A stretch of DNA of 64,000 bases from Sphaerotilus uruguayifluvii (GTDB lineage: Bacteria; Pseudomonadota; Gammaproteobacteria; Burkholderiales; Burkholderiaceae_C): the NCBI RefSeq assembly GCF_013294065.1, contig NZ_JABSNM010000021.1, forward strand, positions 1 to 64,000, given 5' to 3'. The translations under genes and the position numbers were made by a program. The notes beneath the pieces are model-generated. The model ran no database searches and was not told the DNA's origin. It saw only the letters and a program-made list of their open reading frames with translations. Numbering within the stretch: position 1 is the stretch's first letter; every line of letters starts with the position of its first letter. Shown one piece after another: positions 18,411-26,818 of the stretch.

Positions 18411-19166
18411 TCAGCGCCGGGACCGCTCGGCCACCAGCAGCACGTTGGCGAAGGGCGTGCCCTGGCTCATCGGACGCGGCTCGACGGCGAAGCCCAGCGC
18501 CTGCAGCGCGGCGATCCAGGCCTCGAGCGGACGGCCCCAGGTCGGCGGCACCTGGTGCCCGCGGATGCGCGTGACCACCCGGTCGACCCACTGGCTGACC
18601 GCGAAGCCCTGGCGCTGGCTGGCGTCGCCCACGCGCAGCAGCAGCCGCCCGCCCGGCACCAGCGCCGAATGCACGCGCGCCAGCAGCCGGTCCTGCGCGT
18701 CGATCGGCACGTAGTGCAGCACGTCGAGGATGACCACCACGTCGCAGGCCGGCAGCGGCACCTCGCGCATGTCGCCCTCGATGAAGACGGCGTCCGGCGC
18801 CTGCCCGCCCAGCGCGGCGCGGGCCCGCGCCACGTCGCGCGACATCAGCTCGATGCCGGTGACGCGCGCGCCCGCCGGCGCCGCAGGCCATTCCGCCGGC
18901 CAGCCGCCCTCGCGCGCCAGCTCGCCGCAGGCGCGCAGCAGGCTGGCCAGCAGGCCCTGGCCGCAGCCGATGTCGACCACCCGCGCCCGCGGCCCGATCA
19001 GGCCGTGGCCGAGCAGATGGCGGAACACCGGGTCCATGCCGAGCTTGCCGCGCGCGAAATGCCAGGCGAAGCGGCCGGCACCGCGGTACGGGGCGGCCGC
19101 GCGGTCGAGCAGGCGGCGCCAGCCGGCATCGGCCGGCGCGATCGTGGCGGGAGCGGGCACGCTCAT
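18411..19166 (-). CDS. SAM-dependent methyltransferase of the aryl polyene operon
   Basis: 251 residues, class I fold. Motif I is VVDIGCGQGLL (about residues 63-73), the acidic motif after strand 2 is GIELMSRD, motif II is CDVVVILDVLHYV and motif III is LVPGGRLLLRVGD. Aryl polyene loci commonly carry a methyltransferase that methylates the phenol oxygen or the ring. The start overlaps the stop of the NodB-fold gene (ATGA). The exact methyl acceptor cannot be read. Confidence 0.82.
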   Translation of the reverse strand: MSVPAPATIAPADAGWRRLLDRAAAPYRGAGRFAWHFARGKLGMDPVFRHLLGHGLIGPRARVVDIGCGQGLLASLLRACGELAREGGWPAEWPAAPAGARVTGIELMSRDVARARAALGGQAPDAVFIEGDMREVPLPACDVVVILDVLHYVPIDAQDRLLARVHSALVPGGRLLLRVGDASQRQGFAVSQWVDRVVTRIRGHQVPPTWGRPLEAWIAALQALGFAVEPRPMSQGTPFANVLLVAERSRR

Positions 19167-20032
19167 GCGCCCTCCTTCATCGCCTCGGGCAGCGTGACCG
19201 CGCGCAGCCCGGCGCGCTCGAAGGCCGCCAGCAGCTCGGGCAGCACCGCCAGGATGACAGGCCGCCCGTCGGCGCCGCGCGCGGCGTTGGCGTCATGCAG
19301 CAGCAGGATGTCGCCGGCGGCCAGGCCCGCGGTCAGCGTCGCCAGCACCCGCGCCGGATCGCCCTCGCGGGTGTCGTAGGCGCGGCGCGTCCAGCTCGCC
19401 AGGCGCAGGCCCAGGCGGTGCAGCACCGGCTCGAGAAAGGGATTGCGCAGCCCGGCCGGCGCGCGGAAGAAGGCGGGCGTCTGGCCGGTCAGCGCGGTGA
19501 AGATGGCCTGCGCCTGGCTGATCTCGTCCCGGAAGCCTTCCGGGCCGAGCAGCGAGAAGGTGTGGCGGTGGTGGCGGCTGTGGTTCTGCACGCTGTGGCC
19601 GCGGCGCAGCATCTCGCGCAGCAGCTCGGGGTGGGCGCGCGCGCGCTCGGCGATGCAGAAGAAGGTGGCCTTCGCGCCGGCGGCGTCGAGCAGGTCGAGC
19701 ACCTGCGGCGTGACCTCGGGGTCGGGACCGTCGTCGATGGTGAGCGCGACCTCGCCGCGCGCGACCGCCGCGGCCGGCAGCCGCGTCAGGTTGGGGCCGA
19801 GCCAGTCGCAGCGCGGCCACAGGCCGGCGAAGGTCAGCAGCGCATGGTCGGCCGCCAGCAGGCCCAGCCAGGCCGGCCACAGGTCGGGCCGGGCGGCAAA
19901 GGCCACCGCCGCGCCGACATGCAGGGCCGCGCTGGCGCGCAGCAGCGGCGGCATCGTCCACGGGGTCGCGGCGGTCGTGGCGGAGGCACGGGCCGCGGTG
20001 TCGTCTTCGGGGCGGTACAGCGTCTGGGTCAC
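19163..20032 (-). CDS. Polysaccharide deacetylase (NodB homology) family protein in pigment operon
   Basis: 289 residues if it starts at the GTG at 20032; an ATG at 19954 is the alternative and neither has a good ribosome site. One or two hydrophobic helices come first (about residues 30-65), then the NodB domain: TIDDGPDP (metal and base Asp), NHSRHHRH (metal His pair), FFRAPAGLRNP and ILLLHD. All metal and catalytic residues seem present, so it should be an active de-N- or O-acylase anchored in the membrane. It lies between the MMPL exporter and the methyltransferase. It is not one of the core aryl polyene enzymes I know; it may trim the sugar/lipid anchor. Confidence 0.8.
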   Translation of the reverse strand: MTQTLYRPEDDTAARASATTAATPWTMPPLLRASAALHVGAAVAFAARPDLWPAWLGLLAADHALLTFAGLWPRCDWLGPNLTRLPAAAVARGEVALTIDDGPDPEVTPQVLDLLDAAGAKATFFCIAERARAHPELLREMLRRGHSVQNHSRHHRHTFSLLGPEGFRDEISQAQAIFTALTGQTPAFFRAPAGLRNPFLEPVLHRLGLRLASWTRRAYDTREGDPARVLATLTAGLAAGDILLLHDANAARGADGRPVILAVLPELLAAFERAGLRAVTLPEAMKEGA

Positions 20033-20061
20033 GGTGACGGATCGGGCAGGCGGCGGGATTT

Positions 20062-22455
20062 TCACACAGCCGCCGCCCTGCGGGGCTGACGGATGAAGGC
20101 CGCCGACAGCAGCAGCGCCAGCAGCGCGCCCGGCGCGACCGTCTGGCCGACCGCCGCCAGCGCCGGCACCTGCGCGGTGGCGAGCAGGCCGAAGGAGGCC
20201 ACCGTCGTCAGATTGGCCATCAGCAGCGAGGCCAGCAGGTCGGCCCCGGCCTGCGCGTCGTCGCCGTCGGCCGGGGCGGTGCCCGAGGTCGCGGCGAGGT
20301 GGTCGAAGAACAGCGCGTAGTTCGACCCGACCGCCACCACCAGCAGCAGCCCGACCAGGTGCAGCACGCCCAGCGGCTGGCCCGACGCGGTCAGCCCGGC
20401 CAGCACCAGCACGCCGCTGGCCGCCAGCGGCCACAGCACCCGCGCCAGCCGCCGGCCCGAGCGCAGATGCCAGGCCAGCAGCGCGACGACCGCCAGCGCG
20501 CCCAGTCCGGCCTGCCAGCGCGCCTGCGTCAGGTAGCCGGCGTAGATCGCGTCCAGCTCGGGCTGGATGCGCACGACCCGGGTGTCGGGCAGCCCGGCCA
20601 GCGCCCGGTCCAGACGCGCGGCCGCCGCCGGGTCGGCCGCGGCTGCCGGGGTCATGCGCAGGCTCAGCAGCGCGGTCCACGGCGCGCCGGCCTGGCGCGG
20701 CGCGACCAGCTGCGCGTCCAGCGCGGAGGCCAGCGGCGTGCCGGCCAGACCGGCCCGGGTCAGCACCGGCGCGCGGCGCTGCGCCTGCACATCGTCGACG
20801 AAGGCCTGCAGCGACCCGGCCGGCAGCGGCCCGCCGGCGGTGGCCTGCGCCAGCGCCTGGCGCAGCGCCGCGGCCTCGGGCAGCGCGGCGCGGCGCGCGA
20901 GCTGGGTCGACGGGCTGGGCAGGCGCTGCGCCGGCGAGTCGTAGCCCGCCAGCACGCCGGCCTGGACCAGCGCCTCCAGCCGCGCGCCGGCCTGCTCGGC
21001 ACGCTGCAGGGCCTGCGCCTCGTCGGGCGCCTCGATGGCGACCAGCACGCCGGCCTCGGCCGCGCCCAGGTCCTCGCGCAGCGAGGCGTCGAGCGCCATC
21101 GCCTCGGCCGGCACCGGACTCAGCGCGGCCAGCGTGCCGCGCCAGGGCGAAGGCTGCAGCGCCAGCCAGAGCGCGGCACCCGCCGCCAGCAGCGCCAGCG
21201 GCCGCGCCAGCCGCGGCAGCGCGCCGGCGAGCCGGCCGGTCGCGCGGCCCAGCGGCCCGCGCAGGCCCAGGCCGGGGCTGCCCTGCGGCGCCAGCACCGG
21301 CAGCACGAAGCGGGTGGTCAGCGTCGCGGCGACCAGGCCGCTGATCGAGAACAGCCCGAGCTGCACCAGCCCGGCGAAGCCCGAGAAGGCCAGCGCCGCG
21401 AAGCCCGCCAGCGAGGTCAGCAGCCCCAGGCGCACCGTCGGCCAGTGCTGCCGGCGCCAGCCCGCGGCGCCCAGCGCGCGCGCCTGGATCAGGTAGTAGA
21501 TGCCGTAGTCGACCGCCTCGCCGATCAGCGTGGTGCCGAAGCCCAGCGTCAGCCCGTGCACCGTGCCGGTCAGCAGATCGACCGCGACGATGCCCGCCAG
21601 CACGCCCGCGCCCACCGGCAGCGCCGCCAGCAGCAGCGCCTGCGGCCGCCCGAAGGCGATCAGCAGCAGCACCAGCATCACCGCGCCGCCCGCCTTGGCC
21701 AGCCGATCGACCTCGGCGTGGATCAGCGTGCGCGACTCGACCGCGAACACGCCCGGCCCCGACAGCTCGAGCTGCAGGCCCGGCCCGGCCTGCGGTGCCA
21801 CCGCCGCAAAGGCCGCGCGCACCTGCTGCTGCGCGGCGGCCTGCGCGTCCAGGTCGTCGCCGTCGGCGCGGGTGGTGGCCACCAGCAGCGCGCGCGGCTC
21901 GCGGCGCGACACCCAGACGCCGTCCTCGACGCGGGGCGCGACCGCCGGCAGCATGGCCTCGGCCATGCGCACCGTCTCGCCGGTGGGGTCGCGCATCAGG
22001 ATCGGCTTGATCATCGCGCCGGCCGGCGTGCCCAGCAGCGACAGCGTCTCGTCGATGCCCGCGCGCAGGCCCTCCGGCTGGAAGCGCGCCGCGTCCACCG
22101 CCGGACTCAGCAGATAGCGCCGCTCGAACAGCAGCCGGCCCAGCGCCTGCTGCTCCGGCCCGCCGGTCTCGCCGTTGTGGACCGCGTCGAAGGCGCCGCT
22201 CTGGCGCAGCCGCGCCGCCAGCCGGCGCGAGGCCTCGGCCCGCGCGGCCGGCTCGCCGCCGCGCACGCCGATCAGCAGCACGCGGGCGGTGGCGCCGTTG
22301 CGCAGCTGCTCCATCAGCACGCGCTGGCCCGGCGTCGGCGCCGAGGGCAGGAAGGCCGACAGGTCGGCGACATAGCTGGCGCGGGCCGCGACCAGCCCGG
22401 CCAGCGCCATCAGCGCCAGCCAGATCGCCAGCGTCCAGGCGGCGGCGCGGCGCAT
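20062..22455 (-). CDS. MMPL/RND-type exporter of the pigment operon
   Basis: 797 residues, a size usual for the MMPL exporters of aryl polyene clusters. TM1 is at residues 8-24, followed by a large periplasmic loop, then TM bundles (AVMLVLLLIAFGRPQALLLAALPVG, GTTLIGEAVDYGIYYLIQA, LVVAVGSNYALFFDHLA). The paired Asp/Tyr motifs EAVDYGIYY and VGSNYALFFDHL are the proton-relay helices of both halves. It would use the proton motive force to lift the pigment lipid out of the inner membrane. Its start overlaps the stop of the LolA-like gene. Confidence 0.87.
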   Translation of the reverse strand: MRRAAAWTLAIWLALMALAGLVAARASYVADLSAFLPSAPTPGQRVLMEQLRNGATARVLLIGVRGGEPAARAEASRRLAARLRQSGAFDAVHNGETGGPEQQALGRLLFERRYLLSPAVDAARFQPEGLRAGIDETLSLLGTPAGAMIKPILMRDPTGETVRMAEAMLPAVAPRVEDGVWVSRREPRALLVATTRADGDDLDAQAAAQQQVRAAFAAVAPQAGPGLQLELSGPGVFAVESRTLIHAEVDRLAKAGGAVMLVLLLIAFGRPQALLLAALPVGAGVLAGIVAVDLLTGTVHGLTLGFGTTLIGEAVDYGIYYLIQARALGAAGWRRQHWPTVRLGLLTSLAGFAALAFSGFAGLVQLGLFSISGLVAATLTTRFVLPVLAPQGSPGLGLRGPLGRATGRLAGALPRLARPLALLAAGAALWLALQPSPWRGTLAALSPVPAEAMALDASLREDLGAAEAGVLVAIEAPDEAQALQRAEQAGARLEALVQAGVLAGYDSPAQRLPSPSTQLARRAALPEAAALRQALAQATAGGPLPAGSLQAFVDDVQAQRRAPVLTRAGLAGTPLASALDAQLVAPRQAGAPWTALLSLRMTPAAAADPAAAARLDRALAGLPDTRVVRIQPELDAIYAGYLTQARWQAGLGALAVVALLAWHLRSGRRLARVLWPLAASGVLVLAGLTASGQPLGVLHLVGLLLVVAVGSNYALFFDHLAATSGTAPADGDDAQAGADLLASLLMANLTTVASFGLLATAQVPALAAVGQTVAPGALLALLLSAAFIRQPRRAAAV

Positions 22456-23096
22456 CAGGGCGCCACCGGCTCGATGCGCAGCTGGGTGCGGTCGCCGTCG
22501 CTCATCGTCATCTGCACCTCGCGCAGCTGCGCCTGCGCGCCCAGGATGCGCAGCTGCGCGACCTGGCCGCGCAGCCGCGCGTCGCGCGGCACCAGCTCCA
22601 GCGTCCAGCGCGCCGCCTCGCCCGACAGGCGCGGCACGAACAGGCGCTCGAGCAGCTCGCGGTTGCCGGTCAGCGTGCCGCGGATCGCCTCGACGATCAC
22701 CACCGCCTCCGGCACCGAGTCCAGCGTCGTGGTGCGGCTGCGCCCGCCCTGGCTCATCGTCAGCTGGTTGCCCTGCACCGCCAGGCGCTCCTGGCGCGGC
22801 TTGAGCGTCTCGCGCACGAAGGTGTCCGGCGCGGCGAAGCTCAGCCGCCCGCTCGACTCCAGCGCCAGCGGCGAGCCGCGCTCGTTCTGGAAGACCTCCC
22901 GGCGCTCGACGAAGGTGGCCTCGCCGGCGCGCACCTGCGTCAGCCGCGCCATCAGCGCGTCAAGGTCGAAGCCGGCCGCGTGCGCCGGCCCGCCCGTCGG
23001 CAGCACCAGCAGAAGCGCCAGCGCCGCCATCAGGCGGCGTCGGCCGGTCAGGGGTGCCGTCGGCGTCGTTCGCATCGGCTGCATCGGCTGCTTCAT
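22455..23096 (-). CDS. LolA-like periplasmic carrier of the pigment operon
   Basis: 213 residues if started at 23096; starts at 23084, 23075 or 23030 keep the same signal peptide (TGRRRLMAALALLLVLPTGGP, cut after AHA). The mature part follows the LolA/LppX layout: FDLDALMARLTQVRAGEATFVERREV, then SSGRLSFAAPDTFVRETLKP, then Val/Leu-rich strands. It is a different protein from the housekeeping LolA at 50819-51487. Such proteins in aryl polyene loci probably ferry the lipid-linked pigment across the periplasm. Its 5' end overlaps the acyltransferase gene by up to 137 bp. Confidence 0.8.
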   Translation of the reverse strand: MKQPMQPMRTTPTAPLTGRRRLMAALALLLVLPTGGPAHAAGFDLDALMARLTQVRAGEATFVERREVFQNERGSPLALESSGRLSFAAPDTFVRETLKPRQERLAVQGNQLTMSQGGRSRTTTLDSVPEAVVIVEAIRGTLTGNRELLERLFVPRLSGEAARWTLELVPRDARLRGQVAQLRILGAQAQLREVQMTMSDGDRTQLRIEPVAP

Positions 23097-24042
23097 TGGC
23101 GTCCGCCCAGAAATCGAAGAAGTTGAACCAGTTGCACGGCGTCTCGCGGCACAGCCGCTCGAGCAGCGCGACATAGCGCCGCATCGCCTCGTGCACCGCC
23201 GCGTCCAGCGCGGCCTGCGCACCGGGGCCACGCGGCGGGCGCTGGCGGAAGTCGGCCAGCGTCTCGAAGCGCAGCTCGTAGCGGCGGCCGCCATGGTAGA
23301 GCCCGGTCATGAAGACCACCGGCCGGCGCAGCATCGCCGCGAGCCGGAACGGTCCGTCCGAGAAGGACGCCGGCTGGCCGAGAAAGTCCAGCCGCAGCGT
23401 GCGGCCGCGGCCGCCGGCGGGCGTGCCCCCGGCGCCACCCGGCGCGATCGTGCGATCGGCCAGCAGCCCGGCGACGCCGCCGGCGTCGAGCCACTCGCGC
23501 AGCTCCAGCATCGCCTCGAGCCGGCCCAGGCCGATCACCTTCAGCTCCACCCCGGGCGCGATCGCGCGCAGCGCGGCGTTGATCTGGCGCGCGTTGTCCT
23601 CGTACATCACCATCGCGACCTTCAGGCCGCGCCGCGCCTGGCCGAGCGCGCGCAGCGCCTCGAAGCTGCCCAGATGCGCGCCCACCAGCAGCACGCCCTG
23701 GCCGTCGAGCAGCACCTGGTCGAGGTGATCGACGCCGGTGACCTTCACGTCGAACAGATCGAAGCGCCCGCGCAGCAGGTAGACGCGGTCCAGGATGGTC
23801 GCGGCGAAGTGGTGCACATGGCGGTAGCGCTCGCGCCAGCCGGGGGCGCGACCGCACGCCCGCGCCAGGTAGGCGCGCGAGGCGCGCGTCGCCGCCCCGC
23901 CGAAGGCCAGGAAATACAGCGTGATCGGATGCAGCACCGCCCGCGAGACGCGCCGGCCCAGCAGCACCGCGATCCAGCGCATCAGCGTCAGCGCCAGCGC
24001 GTTGCTGCGCTCGCGCTGCGCGGTCCAGGCCGGCGTGCTCAT
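22960..24042 (-). CDS. LpxL/HtrB-like acyltransferase of the pigment operon
   Basis: 360 residues. The core (1-315) matches the lipid A lauroyl/myristoyl transferase family: TM-like segment near the start, the HX4E motif in GAHLGSFEALR, RTIAPGG and the closing NWFNFFDFWAD. After this natural end the frame runs on for about 45 residues as an Ala/Asp/Gly-rich tail, which is read through the start region of the LolA-like gene. Aryl polyene clusters usually have this enzyme, probably to acylate the lipid anchor or transfer the polyene. The start at 24042 overlaps the dehydratase stop. Confidence 0.83.
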   Translation of the reverse strand: MSTPAWTAQRERSNALALTLMRWIAVLLGRRVSRAVLHPITLYFLAFGGAATRASRAYLARACGRAPGWRERYRHVHHFAATILDRVYLLRGRFDLFDVKVTGVDHLDQVLLDGQGVLLVGAHLGSFEALRALGQARRGLKVAMVMYEDNARQINAALRAIAPGVELKVIGLGRLEAMLELREWLDAGGVAGLLADRTIAPGGAGGTPAGGRGRTLRLDFLGQPASFSDGPFRLAAMLRRPVVFMTGLYHGGRRYELRFETLADFRQRPPRGPGAQAALDAAVHEAMRRYVALLERLCRETPCNWFNFFDFWADANEAADAADANDADGTPDRPTPPDGGAGASAGAADGRAGARGRLRP

Positions 24043-24389
24043 CGGGCAGGCGTCGGCTCGATCTGGCCCAGCGCCACCGGCAGGCCCTCGGGCGGATCAC
24101 CCGCCTCGTGGCGGCGCAGCTCGAAGTTCAGCCGCCGGCCGGCCTCGGGCGCGCTCCAGCCGATCGACAGCCGTGCGCCCGGCAGCACCGGCGCGACGAA
24201 CTTGACGCTGCTGCAGCGCGGCGCCGCGCCCATCCAGGCAGCCGTCTGCGCGTCGTCCTGCAGCGCCTCGAGCACCGCGCCGAGCAGCACCACGCCGGGC
24301 AGCAGCGGCCGCCCCGGGAAATGGCCGGCGAAGGACGGATGATCCGGCGGCACCGTCCAGCGCACGCGCTCCATCCAGCCCTCAGCCAT
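24039..24389 (-). CDS. FabA/FabZ-like 3-hydroxyacyl-ACP dehydratase (ApeI-like)
   Basis: 116 residues. DHPSFAGHFPGRPLLPGVVLL is the active-site region of FabZ-type hotdog dehydratases (catalytic His in GHFPG), followed by the central helix and APVLPGARLSIGW. The start at 24389 overlaps the ligase stop by 8 bp; a second ATG at 24374 is possible. With the ApeP-like protein at 15871-16347 the operon has two dehydratases, as in known aryl polyene systems where the two differ in chain-length preference. Confidence 0.82.
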   Translation of the reverse strand: MAEGWMERVRWTVPPDHPSFAGHFPGRPLLPGVVLLGAVLEALQDDAQTAAWMGAAPRCSSVKFVAPVLPGARLSIGWSAPEAGRRLNFELRRHEAGDPPEGLPVALGQIEPTPAR

Positions 24390-25815
24390 GGCCACCTCCG
24401 GCGCCGCGCGCCGCCTCGGCCAGCAGCTGCGCAGCCAGCTCGGCCAGCCGCCCGGCCGGCAGCTTGCCGCTCGGATCACGCGGCAGCGCCTCGACCCGCA
24501 GCACCCGCCGCGGCACGAAGGCCGCATCCACCCGCTGGCGCAGGCCCGCGCGCAGCTGCTCGGCGCTCACGCCGGCCTCGGCCACCACCAGCGCGACCAG
24601 GCGCACCACGCCGTCCTCGGGCTCGGGCGGCAGCCAGAAGGCGCCGTCGCGCACGCCGGGCAGGCTGTTGAGGTGGTAGTTCAGGTGCGCCAGCGAGCTG
24701 CGCTTGCCGGCGATGTTGATCAGGTCGTTGGAGCGCCCGAGCAGCCGGAAGCGCGTCGGCGACTCCACCTCGAGCACGTCGGCCAGCCGGGTCGGCTCGG
24801 GCACATGGCCGCCGCGGACCACCGCCGCGTCGCCGTCGCCGTCCAGGCGCAGGCCGTCGAAGGTCTGCCACTCCGGCCCGGCCGTCGGGCGCCGGGTCGC
24901 GACCTGGCCGGCCTCGGTGCAGCCGTAGATCTCGATCAGCGGCCCCTGCAGCGCGGCCTCGGCCCGCGCGGCAAGCTGCGGCGACAGCGGCGCGGTGGCG
25001 CTCACCGTCAGGTCCACCGGCGGCAGCGCGTCCGGCGGCAGGCCGGCGTCGAGCAGCGTCTTCAGGTGGAAGGGCGTGGTCACCAGCACCCGCGGCCGCG
25101 GCACCGAAGCCAGCACCTGCGCGATGTCGCCCGGGAAGAAGGGCCGCTCGGCGGCGAAGGCCGCGCCGCCCAGCATCGCCACCAGCACCGTCGACTCGAA
25201 GCCGTACATGTGGTGCGCCGGCACCGTGCCGACCAGGGTCACGCCCTGCAGGTCCGGCCGCCCCAGCACCTCGGCCAGACGCGCGGCCTCGGCGCGCAGG
25301 TTCACATGCAGCAGGTCCCAGCGCTTGCCATGCGGCATCGGCTGGCCGGTCGAGCCGGAGGTGAGCACCTGCGCCGCCTCGTGCGCGCCGGCGATCATCG
25401 GCATCGCCGCGCTGCCTGCCGCGTCGTTCCCGCGCGGGCGGCAAGCCGCGCCCGCCCCCTCGTCGAAGCGCACCGTCGGCAGGTCCACCGCCGGCGCCTC
25501 GTCGTCGGCCAGCACCGAGGCCTGCGGGAACAGCGCCCGCAGCCGCGCGATCATGTCCGGCGTGTGGTTGGGCGGCATCAGCCCGGCCTGGCCGCGGCAC
25601 AGCGCCGCGCCCAGCGCCAGCGCGAAGCGCCAGCGGTCCGAGGTCATCGCCAGCACCGGCCCGCCCTCGGGCAGGCGCGGCGCCAGCGCGGCGACCTCGG
25701 CGAGATAGGTGCGGCGGTCGAGCGGCTTCCCGGCCCGCCAGGCCAGCGGCGCCTCGAGCGGCACGTCGGCGGCCAGCAGCGGCAGCCGTGCCGCCGGCAT
25801 CGTCGTCATCGTCAT
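24382..25815 (-). CDS. Aryl acyl-AMP ligase loading the starter onto ACP (ApeH/XanA2-like)
   Basis: 477 residues, ANL superfamily. P-loop TSGSTGQPMPHGKRW, the YGCTEAGQVATRRP adenine/substrate motif, hinge LLGRSNDLINIAGKRSS and the catalytic lysine in LPRDPSGKLP. It is shorter than the stand-alone acyl-CoA synthetase at 4226 and matches the ligases of aryl polyene loci that activate hydroxybenzoate and pass it to an ACP. ATG codons at 25815, 25809 and 25800 are all possible starts; 25815 overlaps the TGA of the membrane protein gene. Confidence 0.84.
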   Translation of the reverse strand: MTMTTMPAARLPLLAADVPLEAPLAWRAGKPLDRRTYLAEVAALAPRLPEGGPVLAMTSDRWRFALALGAALCRGQAGLMPPNHTPDMIARLRALFPQASVLADDEAPAVDLPTVRFDEGAGAACRPRGNDAAGSAAMPMIAGAHEAAQVLTSGSTGQPMPHGKRWDLLHVNLRAEAARLAEVLGRPDLQGVTLVGTVPAHHMYGFESTVLVAMLGGAAFAAERPFFPGDIAQVLASVPRPRVLVTTPFHLKTLLDAGLPPDALPPVDLTVSATAPLSPQLAARAEAALQGPLIEIYGCTEAGQVATRRPTAGPEWQTFDGLRLDGDGDAAVVRGGHVPEPTRLADVLEVESPTRFRLLGRSNDLINIAGKRSSLAHLNYHLNSLPGVRDGAFWLPPEPEDGVVRLVALVVAEAGVSAEQLRAGLRQRVDAAFVPRRVLRVEALPRDPSGKLPAGRLAELAAQLLAEAARGAGGGHG

Positions 25816-26330
25816 CGCGGACTTCCGTCGGCCTGGTGCGCCCGCCAGGCCCGCACCGACGCCATCAGGCCGACACGCTCGAACTCCGGATGCAGCCGGT
25901 AGCGCAGCAGGTGCTCGCCGGCGAACATCGCCAGCAGCGACAGCGGCGTGACCGCGTTGACCAGCAGCGACCAGGCCTCGACCCACCCGGCGCCATGCAG
26001 GGCCAGCGACAGCAGCGCGATCGTCAGGAAATACAGCACCCAGACCTGGGTGAGCCGGCGGGTGTAGGCCGCCATCGCCGGCGTGAAGCCGGTGCGGCCG
26101 TGCACCCGCCGCGCCAGCTGCGAGATCAGCGGCTGCTGCCCGCGGCGCAGCGTCAGCGCGAAGCCCAGCGCCAGCGCGGCATGCACGCCGGCGTGCTGCA
26201 CCAGCACCGCCCATTGCAGCGCGACCGCCAGCAGGCCGCCGCTCTCGGCGGTGCGGGTGATCAGCCAGTGCGAGCCGAAGGCGACGGCCAGGGCCGCCGC
26301 GGCGATCGTGGCCGGACGCAGCAGTTGCAC
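25812..26330 (-). CDS. Membrane protein of aryl polyene clusters (COG4648-like)
   Basis: 172 residues from a GTG at 26330, taken because a GGAG lies 8 nt upstream; a GTG at 26339 is the alternative. It has about four hydrophobic helices (6-25, 32-55, 98-118, 125-145) with the conserved-looking LQWAVLVQHAGVHAALALGF and GRTGFTPAMAAYTRRLTQVWVLYF. A protein of this sort lies between ACP and ligase in aryl polyene loci; its job is not known. It lies 22 bp after the ACP gene and overlaps the ligase gene. Confidence 0.72.
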   Translation of the reverse strand: MQLLRPATIAAAALAVAFGSHWLITRTAESGGLLAVALQWAVLVQHAGVHAALALGFALTLRRGQQPLISQLARRVHGRTGFTPAMAAYTRRLTQVWVLYFLTIALLSLALHGAGWVEAWSLLVNAVTPLSLLAMFAGEHLLRYRLHPEFERVGLMASVRAWRAHQADGSPR

Positions 26331-26352
26331 GCGATCCACTCCAGGGCCGGAC

Positions 26353-26622
26353 TCAGGCGGTGCGATGCGCCGCGATGTGGTCGGCCAGGCTGGCCAGCGA
26401 CGCGAAGATGCGCACGTTGTTCTCGTCGTCCGAACGCAGCTGGAAGCCATAGCGCTTCGAGACGACCAGCGCGACCTCCAGGATGTCGATCGAGTCCAGG
26501 CCGAGGCCGTCGCCGTAGAGCGGAGCCTGCGGATCGATCTCCTCCGGGGCCATCTCGAGATTCAGCGCCTCCACCAGCAGGGCGGCCACCTCCAGGCGAA
26601 GCGTGTTGTCGGCAGTGCTCAT
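26353..26622 (-). CDS. Acyl carrier protein of the aryl polyene operon
   Basis: 89 residues, acidic. The phosphopantetheine attachment motif is GLGLDSIDILE with Ser44. The loop and helix after it (VALVVSKRYGFQL) and IFASLASLADHI are typical ACP helices III and IV. It is the first gene of the minus-strand operon and the only ACP seen, while many aryl polyene loci have two. The aryl starter and the growing polyene should be carried on Ser44 after modification by a phosphopantetheinyl transferase, which is not encoded in this window. Confidence 0.88.
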   Translation of the reverse strand: MSTADNTLRLEVAALLVEALNLEMAPEEIDPQAPLYGDGLGLDSIDILEVALVVSKRYGFQLRSDDENNVRIFASLASLADHIAAHRTA

Positions 26623-26716
26623 TCGGGGTCTGTCCTTGTGGGGAGGCCGGTGACGGGGCCGGCGCCGGTGTCGTTGAAGGTCGGAAACCTGGATCAGGCA
26701 TCAGGATCAACCCCAG

Positions 26717-26744
26717 ATTTTAACCAGCCCCTGCACCCGATCAG
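26717..26744 (-). promoter_or_regulatory. Possible promoter of the 13-gene pigment operon
   Basis: On the minus strand TAAAAT (26722-26717) is a 5/6 match to the -10 box and lies in a small AT-rich island. CTGATC (26744-26739) is a weak -35 at 16-nt spacing. The leader to the ACP start would be about 88 nt. The region also lies upstream of the divergent methyltransferase gene. Confidence 0.35.
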
Positions 26745-26818
26745 GGTCGACAAGAACTCGACGGAATTAGGATGAGGGCCCGCGAGCCCCCCGTCTCCGC
26801 GTCCGACACCGATCCGCC

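Noticed and set aside
22455-23096. Second copy of housekeeping lolA
   Set aside because: The sequence differs strongly from the lolA at 50819-51487 and the gene is locked inside the pigment operon, so it is a dedicated paralogue.
20299-24342. A 1347-codon open frame on the plus strand through the pigment operon
   Set aside because: It lies exactly opposite well-identified MMPL, LolA-like and acyltransferase genes, is made of low-complexity Arg/Gln/Ala runs and has no motif. It is a GC-rich antisense shadow.
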